Shown here: in pieces, positions 1 through 9,020 of the stretch | Position numbering within the stretch: position 1 is the first letter of the stretch | How the letters are laid out: each line of letters begins with the position of its first letter | DNA from: Zoogloea sp041908905 | GTDB lineage: Bacteria > Pseudomonadota > Gammaproteobacteria > Burkholderiales > Rhodocyclaceae | DNA: 64,000 bases | Assembly (NCBI RefSeq): GCF_041908905.1 | Contig: NZ_JAYREK010000006.1 | Location: forward strand, 86,066-150,065 | Direction: 5' to 3' | Program-made: the position numbers and the translations under genes | The notes under the pieces: model-generated | Told to the model about the DNA's origin: nothing | Databases searched by the model: none | The model's input: only the letters and a program-made list of their open reading frames with translations

Positions 1-738
1 GACCGCCAGCGGGAGGGGCGCAGCCACCCGTTTGCGTGGGATGCGCTGGAGATCGGCGAGGTGCTGGGGCAGGGCGCCTCCGGGGTGATCCACCGGGCGC
101 TGTGGCATGACGGCGGTGAGCGGCGCGAGGTGGCGGTGAAGCTCTTCAAGGGCGCGGTCACCAGCGACGGCCTGCCCGAGGACGAGATGGCCGCCTGCCT
201 GGGCGCCGGCGCCCATCTCAGCCTGATCCCCATCCTCGGCCGGCTGGCCGGCCACCCGGAGGGGCGCGACGGGCTGGTGATGGCGCTCGTCGAGCCGGCC
301 TTCCGCAGCCTCGCCGGGCCGCCCAGCCTGGCGTCGTGCACCCGCGACGTGTATGCCCCCGGCACCCGCCTCGGCGCGGCCCAGGCGCTGGGAATCGCCC
401 GCGGCATCGCCTCGGCGGCGCGCCAGCTCCACGCCCGCGGGATCAACCATGGCGACCTCTACGCCCACAACATCCTGTACCACCCGGACGGCCGGGTGCT
501 GCTGGGGGATTTCGGCGCGGCCTCCTTCGTGCCGCCGGGCGCGTCGCGGCTGGCGGCGGCGCTGGAGCGCGTCGAGCTGCGCGCCTTCGGCTGCCTGCTG
601 GAGGAGCTGGCCGAGCGTTGCCCGCCCGACCCGGGCGCCGCGCTGGGCGCATTGGCCCGCCGCTGCCAGGCCCCCGAGCCGGCCCGGCGGCCGTCGTTTG
701 TCGAGGTGGAGGAGGCCCTGGCGAGGCTTGCGGCCTAG
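1..738 (+). CDS. protein kinase domain protein, 5' end outside the window
   Basis: The frame is open from base 1, so only the C-terminal 245 residues are present. They form a eukaryotic-type protein kinase domain. A glycine-rich loop (GQGASG) is followed by the VAVKLF lysine, the catalytic loop HGDLYAHN at about residues 150-157 and DFG at 170-172. The stretch KLFKGAVTSDGLPEDEMAAC resembles a proteobacterial family in which leucine-rich repeats precede the kinase, so the missing N-terminus may carry such repeats. This is from memory of the family and cannot be checked here. The lobe is short and has no clear activation-segment APE motif. Its stop codon overlaps the stop of the convergent diguanylate cyclase gene. 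Substrate unknown. Confidence 0.8.
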   Translation, partial: DRQREGRSHPFAWDALEIGEVLGQGASGVIHRALWHDGGERREVAVKLFKGAVTSDGLPEDEMAACLGAGAHLSLIPILGRLAGHPEGRDGLVMALVEPAFRSLAGPPSLASCTRDVYAPGTRLGAAQALGIARGIASAARQLHARGINHGDLYAHNILYHPDGRVLLGDFGAASFVPPGASRLAAALERVELRAFGCLLEELAERCPPDPGAALGALARRCQAPEPARRPSFVEVEEALARLAA

Positions 739-2048
739 CCCCGGGCCTTGTCGCGGTACATGCGCCGGTCGGCGTGCTTGATGAGGCTGTCGGCGTCGTC
801 CCCGTCTTCGGGGTGGATGGCGACGCCGATGCTGGCCCGGGCGTGCAGGGTGTGGTCGGCGATGGCGAAGGGCTGGCGCAGGCTGTGGTGGATCTTGTCG
901 GCCACGGCGGCGGCGTCCTGGGGGCCGTGGATGTCCTCCAGGATCACCACGAACTCGTCGCCGCCCAGCCGCGCCACGGTGTCGGCCCGGCGCACGCAGC
1001 GCTCCAGGCGGCGGCCGATCTCCTGCAGCAGGCGGTCGCCCGCGGCGTGGCCGAGGGTGTCGTTGACGCCCTTGAAGTCGTCGAGGTCGATGTAGAGCAG
1101 GGCCATCCGCCCTTGGCGGCGCCGGCTGCGGGCGAGGGCGGTGTCGATGCGGTCGTGGAAGAGGCGCCGGTTGGGCAGGCCGGTGAGTTCGTCGTAGCGG
1201 GCCGCGCGCAGGAGCTCGGCCTTCAGCCGGCTGCGTTCGATGGCGGTGGCGACCTGGGCCGACACGAAGCCGAGCAGTTCCCGGTCCTTGTCCGAGAACG
1301 CCGTGCCCGGGTGGGCCTTGAGCAGCAGCGCGCCGATCGGGTCGGCCTCGTCCATGAGCGGGACGACGAGCCAGAACACGCCCGCTCCGGCGGTCTCCGG
1401 CGGGGTGAGGGCGGAGTCGGGCAGCTGCTGGGTCTGGCTGCTCGCGATGACTTCATGGCAGTGCTCCCGCGCCAGCCGCTCGTCGACGGTGAGCGGCGCC
1501 CCGTGGTGGTCCCGCCCGTAGGCGAGGTGGACGCCGGCCCCCTTGCCGTCGCAGGTGGCCACGACGAGGCCGGCCACCGGCACCAGCCGGGCGATGATGT
1601 CGTGGATGGTCGGGAACAGGGTGTCGAGGTCGCTGGCGTGGTGGGCAGCCTCGGAGACCGCGTAGGTGGCGGCCTGCAGGTCCTGGGAGTGGTGCTGTTC
1701 GGTGACGTCCCGGGCGACGCCGATGCGCAGCTGGTCGGCCGCGGACCAGCGGGCCGACCACATCACACGCACCGGGCGGCCATCCTTGCGCCGGTAGCGG
1801 TTCACGAAGCCGACCCGCGGCTGGCCGGCCATGATCAGCGCGGCCTCTTCGAGGGTCCGGGCGCGGTCTTCGGGCAGCACGAGGTCGAACAGCGGCTGGC
1901 CGATCAGCTCGTCCGGCGTGTAGCCGAAGATGGGTTCGCAGGCCGCATTGACGTAGCGGATGCGCCCGTCGGCGCTGATGAGGAAAACCGCGTCGAGGAG
2001 CAGATCGACGCAGTTGAGGAGCAGGCGAGGTGATTCTGAGAGTGGCAT
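735..2048 (-). CDS. PAS-GAF-GGDEF diguanylate cyclase
   Basis: This 437-residue protein probably makes cyclic di-GMP from two GTP. A PAS domain spans about residues 8-120, a GAF domain about 135-275, and a GGDEF domain starts at DELTGLPNRR near 286. The active-site loop GGDEF is intact at 362-366. An RxxD inhibitory site (RRAD, 353-356) lies five residues before it, so product inhibition is expected. No membrane segment is seen, so it is probably cytosolic. I chose the ATG at 2048 because the PAS domain begins directly after it. An in-frame GTG at 2120 would add 24 residues without domain character. The input signal is unknown. Confidence 0.88.
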   Translation of the reverse strand: MPLSESPRLLLNCVDLLLDAVFLISADGRIRYVNAACEPIFGYTPDELIGQPLFDLVLPEDRARTLEEAALIMAGQPRVGFVNRYRRKDGRPVRVMWSARWSAADQLRIGVARDVTEQHHSQDLQAATYAVSEAAHHASDLDTLFPTIHDIIARLVPVAGLVVATCDGKGAGVHLAYGRDHHGAPLTVDERLAREHCHEVIASSQTQQLPDSALTPPETAGAGVFWLVVPLMDEADPIGALLLKAHPGTAFSDKDRELLGFVSAQVATAIERSRLKAELLRAARYDELTGLPNRRLFHDRIDTALARSRRRQGRMALLYIDLDDFKGVNDTLGHAAGDRLLQEIGRRLERCVRRADTVARLGGDEFVVILEDIHGPQDAAAVADKIHHSLRQPFAIADHTLHARASIGVAIHPEDGDDADSLIKHADRRMYRDKARG

Positions 2049-2186
2049 GGTGACAGCGCGCGTGTTTGCCCGGGTGCTGCAATCCTTTGGATAAACGCGC
2101 GGTAGACTGGCGCAAGCCACCCGCGTTCCGCAAGCCTCGGTGTGCCGCCGGTGTGCGGAAATGCGTCACCCGCGGGCGGTGGGCGC

Positions 2187-2219
2187 AAAAAAAACGGCGG
2201 CCGTTTGCGCGGCCGCCGT
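2187..2219 (-). terminator. rho-independent terminator of the lactate operon
   Basis: A perfect 10-bp stem (ACGGCGGCCG, 2194-2203, with CGGCCGCCGT, 2210-2219) encloses a 6-nt loop. Read leftward it is followed by eight T residues. It lies 53 bases beyond the lldP stop codon. Confidence 0.92.
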
Positions 2220-2271
2220 CAAGGCTCCCCCGGGGCGCCTCACCCCGGTGCTGAAGAAGCGTTGCGGGTGA

Positions 2272-3918
2272 TCAGGGGATCATCCAGGTGAACACGTAGG
2301 CCTGCAGGGTGGTGATGATGCCGACCATGCCGGCGAACAGCAGGCTGTGCTTGACGGTGAAGCGGAACAGGTCGGACTCCTTGCCCACCAGGCCGACCGC
2401 CGCGCAGGCCACCGCGATGGACTGCGGCGAGATCATCTTGCCGGTGACGCCGCCGGTGGTGTTGGCCGCCACCAGCAGGGTGTCGGAGACGCCGACCTGG
2501 TGCGCGGTGGTGGCCTGCAGCGAGCAGAACAGCGCATTGGATGAGGTGTCGGAGCCGGTCAGGAACACGCCCAGCCAGCCCAGGAAGGGGCTGAAGAACG
2601 GGAACAGCGCGCCGGTGCCGGCCAGCAGCAGGGCCAGGGTGGCCGACAGGCCCGAGTAGTTGGCCACGAAGGCGAAGGCCAGCACCATGCCGATGGAGTA
2701 GATCGGGCGCTTCAGCTCGACCACCGTCTCCTTGAGGGCCTTGGCGGCGTCGCTGGAGCGCATGCCCAGCACGACCATGCTGATGATGGCGGCGATGAAG
2801 ATCGCGGTGCCGGTGGCCGACAGGATGTCGAGCTTGTACACCGCGGCGTAGGGGGTGGCCTTGGCGACGATGGGCTCCATCTTGATGACCAGCTTGTCGA
2901 GCATCGGCACCGGGAACTGGAACACCAGCGAATACAGCGGGCCGTCCTTGGCGAACAGCGCCTTGAAGGGCTTGAGGCTCCAGATGGTGACCATGACGGT
3001 CAGGATCACGAAGGGCGACCAGGCCTTGATGATCTGGCCGAAGCTGTGGTGGCTGTCCTCGCCCACTTCGGCGTGGTGCTGGTTGTCGAAGCGGAAGATG
3101 CGCTTGGGCTTCCAGTTCTTCAGGAAGACCGTCAGGCAGATCAGGCTGACCAGCGCCGAAGTGATGTCCGGCAGCTCGGGCCCGATGTAGTTGGCGGTGA
3201 AGAACTGGGTGATGGCGAAGCTCAGGCCGGCCACCAGGATCGCCGGCCAGGTCTCCTTGATGCCGCGCCAGCCGTCCATCATGGCGACCAGCCAGAAGGG
3301 CACGATCACCGACAGCAGCGGCAGCTGGCGGCCGGCCATCTGGCCGATCTTGAAGGGGTCGATGCCGGTCACCTGGCCACCGACGATGATGGGGATGCCC
3401 ATCGCGCCGAAGGCCACCGGGGCGGTGTTGGCGATCAGGCACAGGCCGGCGGCGTAGAGCGGGTTGAAGCCCAGGCCCACCAGCAGCGCGGCGGTGATCG
3501 CCACCGGCGCGCCGAAACCGGCCGCGCCCTCCAGGAAGGCGCCGAACGAGAAGCCGACCAGCAGCATCTGCAGGCGCTGGTCGTCGGTGATCGACACCAC
3601 CGAGGCGCGGATGATGTCGAACTGCCCGGTCTTGACGGTGATCTTGTAGAGGAACACCGCCGCGATGATGATCCAGGCGATCGGCCACAGGCCGTACAGG
3701 AAGCCGTAGCCGGCCGAGGCGAGAGCCATCTCGACGGGCATCTTGTAGAAGAAGATGGCGACGGCCAGCGCGATGGCCACCGTGATGGTGCCGGCCACGT
3801 GCCCCTTCATGCGCAGCACGGCCAGCGCGACGAAGAAGAAGATGATCGGCAGGGCGGCGACCAGCGAGGACAACCAGAGGTTGCCGAGCGGGTCGTAAAT
3901 CTGCATCCAGGGTTGCAT
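2272..3918 (-). CDS. lldP: L-lactate permease
   Basis: This 548-residue polytopic inner-membrane protein of the LctP family imports lactate, and often glycolate, by proton symport. Family signatures include the run FGAFLEGAAGFGAPVAITAA and TGSDTSSNALF near the C-terminus, with many hydrophobic segments throughout. The start is the ATG at 3918, preceded by AAAGGAGG about nine bases upstream; a second ATG lies four codons in. It is the last gene of the leftward lld operon, 104 bases after dld, and is followed by a strong terminator. Its place beside both lactate dehydrogenases makes lactate the likely substrate. Confidence 0.95.
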   Translation of the reverse strand: MQPWMQIYDPLGNLWLSSLVAALPIIFFFVALAVLRMKGHVAGTITVAIALAVAIFFYKMPVEMALASAGYGFLYGLWPIAWIIIAAVFLYKITVKTGQFDIIRASVVSITDDQRLQMLLVGFSFGAFLEGAAGFGAPVAITAALLVGLGFNPLYAAGLCLIANTAPVAFGAMGIPIIVGGQVTGIDPFKIGQMAGRQLPLLSVIVPFWLVAMMDGWRGIKETWPAILVAGLSFAITQFFTANYIGPELPDITSALVSLICLTVFLKNWKPKRIFRFDNQHHAEVGEDSHHSFGQIIKAWSPFVILTVMVTIWSLKPFKALFAKDGPLYSLVFQFPVPMLDKLVIKMEPIVAKATPYAAVYKLDILSATGTAIFIAAIISMVVLGMRSSDAAKALKETVVELKRPIYSIGMVLAFAFVANYSGLSATLALLLAGTGALFPFFSPFLGWLGVFLTGSDTSSNALFCSLQATTAHQVGVSDTLLVAANTTGGVTGKMISPQSIAVACAAVGLVGKESDLFRFTVKHSLLFAGMVGIITTLQAYVFTWMIP

Positions 3919-4022
3919 TCGGTGTTTCCTCCTTTGGTGAATGCGCGGTGTTGCGGGTGTGGGGGCGGTGGGAAAGGGGGGCGCAGGCCCGCGGGCCAGG
4001 TGTGTGCCTGGCGGGCGGGGGG

Positions 4023-6812
4023 TCAGCAGGTGGCCAGCCGGGCCGCCTCGGCGCTGCATTCGTCGAGCAGATGCACGATGGAGCGGTAGGGCAGGCCGGT
4101 GGCGTGGGTGAGGCCGATCTCGCAGGTCTGGTTGCTGGAGTAGCCGCCGCAGCAGCCGGCGGGCACCTCGGCGTGGAGCTTGCGCAGGGCGTAGGCGTTG
4201 AGCTCGGGCACCACGAAGCCGCGGTCGCCGCCGAAGCCGCAGCACTTCACCTCGGCGGGCAGCACCACCTCGTTGGCGCAGGCCGCGGCGAGCTGCCTGA
4301 GCTTGGCCTCGAAGCCCATCCGGCGGGCCGAGCAGTTGAGGTGCACCAGCACCGGGTCGGTCTTCTTGTGGAGCATCAGGCGCGGCAGCAGCGCGTCGTG
4401 GGCGAACTCGACGAGGTCGAGCACCGTGAGGCGCCCGGCGAGGAAGGTCTTCATGCGCAGGCTGCAGGCGCTGGCGTCGAGGATCACCGGGTATCTGCCG
4501 TTGTCGCTGGCCCGCAGCAGGGCGGCCTCGAGCTCGGCCGACTTGCGGTCGGCGTCGTCGGCGAGGCCCTTGCTGGCGAAGGACTGGCCGCAGCACAGGC
4601 TGCTTGCGCCCTCCGGCACGATGGGCGCGTAGCCGGCCCGCTCCAGCACGCGGATGACGGTGGCCGACAGGGCCTGCTCGGGCGTGTCGGCGCCGAACAT
4701 GCGCCCGGCGCAGGTGGGGAAATACACCACCTTGTCGCCGCTGCCACGGGGGGCGCGGCTTGGTGAACCCAGAGGCTGTGGGCGCGGCATGCCGGCCTTC
4801 CAGGCGCCGCCGGTGAGCCGCCCGAGGGCCGAGGGGCCGACGATGGCCTCGGCCAGGTGGCCGGCCTTGAGGGCGGTGCGGGCGAGGGCCTGGGTGGCGC
4901 CGAAGTGGTTGGCGGCGACGCGACCGAGGCTGCGCGCGACGCTGGAGAGCCGCTCGCCGCGCACCGCGCGGGTGAGGGCTCCGGTCTCGATGCCCACCGG
5001 GCAGGCGGTGGAGCACAGCCCGCACGTGGCGCAGGTGTCGAGGCCCATGTAGAGGTAGTCCTCGCCGAGCTTGCCGGGAGCCTCGCCGGCGGCCTCCCGG
5101 CGCGACAGCTCGCGCCAGCCGACGATGCGCTGGCGGGGCGACAGGGTGAGGCCGTGGGACGGGCACTGGGGTTCGCAGAAGCCGCACTCGATGCAGCGGT
5201 CCACCGGCGCGTAGAGCTGGCCGGCGGCGGGCATCGGCTTGAGGTGCTTGAGGTGGGCGGCGGGGTCGTCGTTGATGATCACGCCGGGGTTGAGCAGGCC
5301 GTCGGGGTCGAAGAGCTGCTTGATCTCCTTCATCAGCCCGTAGGCCTGGGCGCCCCATTCGAGCTCGACGAAGGGGGCCATGTTGCGGCCGGTGCCGTGC
5401 TCGGCCTTCAGGGAGGCGTCGTACTTTTCGACCAGCACCGTGCACAGCTCGTCCATGAAGGCCGCGTAGCGGGCGACTTCCGCCTCGATGCCGAAGTCCT
5501 GGGTGAACACGAAGTGCACGTTGCCCTCCAGCGCGTGGCCGAAGATGATCGCCTCGTGGTAGCCGTGCTTCGCGAACAGGCGCTGCAGGTCGAGGCAGGC
5601 GGCGGCGAGGTCGGGCACGGCGACCGCCACGTCCTCGATGATCACCGTGGTGCCGGGCTTGCGTACCGCGCCGACGGCCGGGAAGGTGCCCTTGCGGACG
5701 TTCCACAGGCGCTCGATCTCGGCCGGGTCGGTGGTGAAGCCGGGGGCCTCGATGAGCGGGTGGGCGTGCAGCTCTGCCAGCACCGCCGCGATGCGCGCCT
5801 GCAGCTCGGGGGCGCCGGGGGCGCGGGTCTCGATGAGCAGCGCGGTGACGCCGTCGGGCAGGGTCTTGAGCTGCGGCGGCATGCCCGGCTTGTCGGCCAC
5901 GCAACGCAGGGAGGCGCGGTCGAGCAGCTCGACGGCGTCCACGGGCCGTGCCTTGAGGCCGACCACCGCCCGGCAGGCGCTCACCATGTCGGGGAAGAAG
6001 GCCAGCGCGCTCGCCTTGTGGGCGTACTCGGGCACCGTGTGGTAGGTGACCTGGGAGATGAAACCGAGGGTGCCCTCGGAGCCGATCATCAGGTGGGCCA
6101 GGATGTCCACCGGGTCGGTGTAGTCCACCAGGGCGTTGAGGCTGTAGCCGGTGGTGTTCTTGATCTTGTATTTGCTGCGGATGCGGCTGGCCAGGGCGTC
6201 GTCGGCGCGCACCCGCGCGGCGAGCCCGGCGAGGCCGTCCAGCAGGGCGCCGTGGCTGGCCTTGAAGGCGGCCACGCTGGCGGCGTCGGCGGTGTCGAGC
6301 AGGGTGCCGTCAGCCAGCATCACGCGGATCGCGGCGAGGGTGTTGTAGCTGTTCTGGGCGGTGCCGCAGCACATGCCGGAGCTGTTGTTGGCGGCCATCC
6401 CGCCGATCTTGGCGGCGTTGATCGAGGCCGGGTCCGGCCCGATCTTGCGGCCCAGCGGGGCGAGGCGCCGGTTGACCTCGGCGCCGACGATGGCCGGGCC
6501 GACCCGCACCGTGGTGCCGCTGGCGGGGATGTGGCAGGTGGCGAAGCCTTCGCCGAGCAGCACCAGCACGCCGTCGGTGACGGCCTGGCCGCACAGGCTG
6601 GTGCCGGCGGCGCGGAAGGTGACCGGCCGCCCGTGGGCGCGGGCGATGCGGGTCACGTCGCGGACTTCGGTTTCGTCGTCCACCACGGCGACCACCTCGG
6701 GCACGAGGCGGTAGAAGCTGCCGTCGGTGCCGTAGGCGAGGCGGCGCAGTTCGTCGGTGATCACGCGTTCGGCGGGCAGCCGTTGGCGCAGGGCGTCGAT
6801 GAGAGCGGACAC
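4023..6812 (-). CDS. dld: FAD/Fe-S D-lactate dehydrogenase, Dld-II type
   Basis: This 929-residue respiratory flavoprotein is expected to oxidise D-lactate to pyruvate. An FAD-binding PCMH domain occupies about residues 30-265 and an oxidase C-terminal domain runs to about 515. Two 4Fe-4S motifs follow: CIECGFCEPQC (540-550) and CATCGLCSTAC (594-604). CCG-type cysteine motifs occur near the C-terminus (LCCGQ, KCCGFGG). The arrangement matches the iron-sulfur D-lactate dehydrogenase of Shewanella, which also sits beside lldP and lldEFG. I chose the GTG at 6812 because GGGAGG lies seven bases upstream. An ATG at 6860 would add 16 residues but abuts a palindrome and lacks a ribosome binding site. 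Glycolate or 2-hydroxyglutarate are possible alternative substrates. Confidence 0.85.
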   Translation of the reverse strand: MSALIDALRQRLPAERVITDELRRLAYGTDGSFYRLVPEVVAVVDDETEVRDVTRIARAHGRPVTFRAAGTSLCGQAVTDGVLVLLGEGFATCHIPASGTTVRVGPAIVGAEVNRRLAPLGRKIGPDPASINAAKIGGMAANNSSGMCCGTAQNSYNTLAAIRVMLADGTLLDTADAASVAAFKASHGALLDGLAGLAARVRADDALASRIRSKYKIKNTTGYSLNALVDYTDPVDILAHLMIGSEGTLGFISQVTYHTVPEYAHKASALAFFPDMVSACRAVVGLKARPVDAVELLDRASLRCVADKPGMPPQLKTLPDGVTALLIETRAPGAPELQARIAAVLAELHAHPLIEAPGFTTDPAEIERLWNVRKGTFPAVGAVRKPGTTVIIEDVAVAVPDLAAACLDLQRLFAKHGYHEAIIFGHALEGNVHFVFTQDFGIEAEVARYAAFMDELCTVLVEKYDASLKAEHGTGRNMAPFVELEWGAQAYGLMKEIKQLFDPDGLLNPGVIINDDPAAHLKHLKPMPAAGQLYAPVDRCIECGFCEPQCPSHGLTLSPRQRIVGWRELSRREAAGEAPGKLGEDYLYMGLDTCATCGLCSTACPVGIETGALTRAVRGERLSSVARSLGRVAANHFGATQALARTALKAGHLAEAIVGPSALGRLTGGAWKAGMPRPQPLGSPSRAPRGSGDKVVYFPTCAGRMFGADTPEQALSATVIRVLERAGYAPIVPEGASSLCCGQSFASKGLADDADRKSAELEAALLRASDNGRYPVILDASACSLRMKTFLAGRLTVLDLVEFAHDALLPRLMLHKKTDPVLVHLNCSARRMGFEAKLRQLAAACANEVVLPAEVKCCGFGGDRGFVVPELNAYALRKLHAEVPAGCCGGYSSNQTCEIGLTHATGLPYRSIVHLLDECSAEAARLATC

Positions 6813-6860
6813 GGAGGGGCCTCCCGTCAGGGATGAGGTTTGAATTTGGGGGGTGGGCAT

Positions 6861-6886
6861 GTAGGGGCGACTTCAGTCGCCCCTAC
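6861..6886. repeat. intergenic palindrome between lldF and dld
   Basis: A perfect 11-bp inverted repeat, GTAGGGGCGAC and GTCGCCCCTAC, is separated by TTCA. It fills most of the lldF-dld gap. It looks like a REP-type short palindrome. No second copy is seen in this window. It has no T-tract, so termination is unlikely, but it could shape mRNA stability between the two genes. Confidence 0.75.
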
Positions 6887-6897
6887 ACCAGGCGGCG

Positions 6898-8349
6898 CTA
6901 CCTTCGGTCTTTGACCATGTCCCTCAGCCTTCGCGGAGCGGGTTTGAGCGGCGTGCGGGCGGCGGTCCAGCCGCTCTGCTGCTTCGGGGTGAGAAAACGG
7001 AAGCGGGTCGCCAGCCAGCTGAAGGCCCGATAGGTGGCCGGGCGGGCGTAGAGCCGCGCCCACAGCTTCCACAGCAGGCTGACCTTCGGGTCGTGGCCGG
7101 CGCCCTGGCCGACCATCGCCGGGTTGGCGTGGGGGGCGCTCTGCGCTTCGCCGCGCAGGCGGATCAGCAGCTCGGGGATGGGGATCTTCACCGGGCACAC
7201 CTCGCCGCAGGCGCCGCACAGGCTGGAGGCGGTGGGCAGCAGGTGGGTCTGCTCCAGGCCCAGCATGTGGGGCGAGACGATCTTGCCGATCGGGCCGGGG
7301 TAGGTGGTGCCGTAGGCGTGGCCGCCGATGCGGGTGTACACCGGGCAGTGGTTCATGCAGGCGCCGCAGCGGATGCACTGCAGGGTCTTGCGCAGCTGCT
7401 CGTCGGCGTAGGCCTGGCTGCGGCCGTTGTCGAGGAGCACCAGGTGCACCTCCTCGGGGCCGTCCCGGTCGCCGCCCCGGCGCGGGCCGGAGATCATGTT
7501 GAAGTAGGTCGACACCGCCTGCCCGGTGGCCGAGCGGGTGAGGATGGAGAACAGCGGCGCCACGTGTTCCAGCTTCTCGACCACCTTCTCGATGCCGGTG
7601 ATGGCGATGTGCACCTTGGGCACGGTGGTGCACATGCGCCCGTTGCCTTCGTTCTCGACGAGGCACAGGGTGCCGGTCTCGGCCACCGCGAAGTTGACGC
7701 CCGACAGGCCGATGTCGGCTTCCTCGAACTTCTCGCGCAGCACCCGGCGGCCGATCTGGATGAGGGCGTCCACGTTGTCGGTGTAGTCGACGCCGGGGAT
7801 GTGCTCGGCAAACAGCCTGGCGATCTGCTGCTTGGTCTGGTGGATCGCCGGCATGATGATGTGGGACGGCTTCTCGCCGGCCAGCTGGACGATGTATTCG
7901 CCCATGTCGGATTCGAGCGCGCCCACGCCGGCGGCTTCCATGGCGTGGTTGAACTCGATCTCCTCGCTCACCATCGACTTGCCCTTGACCACGAGCTTCG
8001 CGGCGTGGCGCCGGGCGATGGCGAGCATGATGGCGTTGGCCTCGTCCGGCGTTTCGGCCCAATGCACCTGCACGCCGTTGCGGGTGAGGCTGGCCTCGAG
8101 CTGTTCGAGCAGGTCGGGGAGGCGGGACAGGCTGTACTGGCGGATGGCTTCGGACAGCGCGCGCAGCGATTCCAGCTCGTCTGCGTCGGGAAACTGGGCG
8201 GCGCGCTTGGCCATCAGGAAGTCCATCGCGCCGCGGAAGCTCTGGCGCAGGTGGGCATCGTTCACCGCGTCGTGCATCCGCGCGCGCAGGGCCTGGGCCG
8301 ACACGAAGGCGATGGGCTGGCCGGCGGTCTTCTGGGCCTGGGTGCTCAT
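6898..8349 (-). CDS. lldF: L-lactate dehydrogenase complex iron-sulfur subunit LldF/LutB
   Basis: This 483-residue subunit belongs to the three-part LldEFG (LutABC) complex that oxidises L-lactate to pyruvate. The N-terminal two thirds is a DUF162/LUD domain (about 70-305) with the conserved VVKGKSMVSEEIE and AVAETGTL stretches. Ferredoxin-type cysteines follow at C325, C328, C331, C335 and at C378, C381, C385, then a LutB-type C-terminal tail. Its ATG overlaps the lldG stop as ATGA, indicating translational coupling. Confidence 0.93.
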   Translation of the reverse strand: MSTQAQKTAGQPIAFVSAQALRARMHDAVNDAHLRQSFRGAMDFLMAKRAAQFPDADELESLRALSEAIRQYSLSRLPDLLEQLEASLTRNGVQVHWAETPDEANAIMLAIARRHAAKLVVKGKSMVSEEIEFNHAMEAAGVGALESDMGEYIVQLAGEKPSHIIMPAIHQTKQQIARLFAEHIPGVDYTDNVDALIQIGRRVLREKFEEADIGLSGVNFAVAETGTLCLVENEGNGRMCTTVPKVHIAITGIEKVVEKLEHVAPLFSILTRSATGQAVSTYFNMISGPRRGGDRDGPEEVHLVLLDNGRSQAYADEQLRKTLQCIRCGACMNHCPVYTRIGGHAYGTTYPGPIGKIVSPHMLGLEQTHLLPTASSLCGACGEVCPVKIPIPELLIRLRGEAQSAPHANPAMVGQGAGHDPKVSLLWKLWARLYARPATYRAFSWLATRFRFLTPKQQSGWTAARTPLKPAPRRLRDMVKDRR

Positions 8350-9020
8350 TGCGCGTCTCCTTCGGCGTTGATGACCAGCACGACGAGCTCCTTGGGGCCG
8401 TGGGCGCCGTAGGCCAGGGTCTGCTGGATGTCGGCGGTCTTCGACGGGCCGGAGATCAGCAGCGCGTTGGTGGGCAGGCCGGCGGCCCAGTTCTCGCTCA
8501 CCAGGGCGTCGTAGAAAGTGGGGTGAATGGTGGCGGCGTCGAGCAGCGCGAAGTGGATCGGCGGCACCAGTGACAGGCTGCGCGGCTCGTCGGCGGACGA
8601 CCACAGGATCAGGCTGCCGGTCTCGGCGATGGCGCCGCGGGCCTGGGTGAAGCCGGCGTCCACCCGGTGGAACAGGTCGGCCTTGATGTCCTCGAACTGG
8701 CCGGCCCACGGGCGCAGCGTGGTGGCGTCGCAACCGGCCTCGGCCAGGCGCCGGCCGGCCGGAGTGTTGGCGCCGAACATCAGGGTGCCCACCTGCTTGT
8801 CGGCACACAACCGGGCGAGCAGGGCCGGCCAGTCGGCCTCGCTGCTCACATGCACTTCGGCGTGAAAGCCCTCGATGCCGGTGCGGAAGCGGGCCAGGCG
8901 CGCGGCTTTGGCTTCGCCACGGGCGCGGGGCGCGTAGTGGGCGGCGAGGTCGGGCAGGGGGTCCGGCTGGGCCGGCTGGCTGCCGCGCAGTTTGGTGAGG
9001 ATGCGGTCGCGGGCGCTCAT
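8346..9020 (-). CDS. lldG: L-lactate dehydrogenase complex subunit LldG/LutC
   Basis: This 224-residue LUD-domain protein is the third subunit of the LldEFG complex. The conserved AETGSLILWSSADEPR and LVPPIHFALLD regions lie in the C-terminal half, and the C-terminus has the typical HGPKELVVLVI motif. Both ends overlap the neighbouring genes by four bases: the start with the lldE stop and the stop with the lldF start. Expression as one coupled unit is therefore likely. Confidence 0.93.
   Translation of the reverse strand: MSARDRILTKLRGSQPAQPDPLPDLAAHYAPRARGEAKAARLARFRTGIEGFHAEVHVSSEADWPALLARLCADKQVGTLMFGANTPAGRRLAEAGCDATTLRPWAGQFEDIKADLFHRVDAGFTQARGAIAETGSLILWSSADEPRSLSLVPPIHFALLDAATIHPTFYDALVSENWAAGLPTNALLISGPSKTADIQQTLAYGAHGPKELVVLVINAEGDAQ

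Noticed and set aside
3919..5904. Upstream extension of the lldP frame to 5904
   Set aside because: It runs opposite-frame through dld with Arg/His/Pro-rich nonsense; the real start has AAAGGAGG before 3918.
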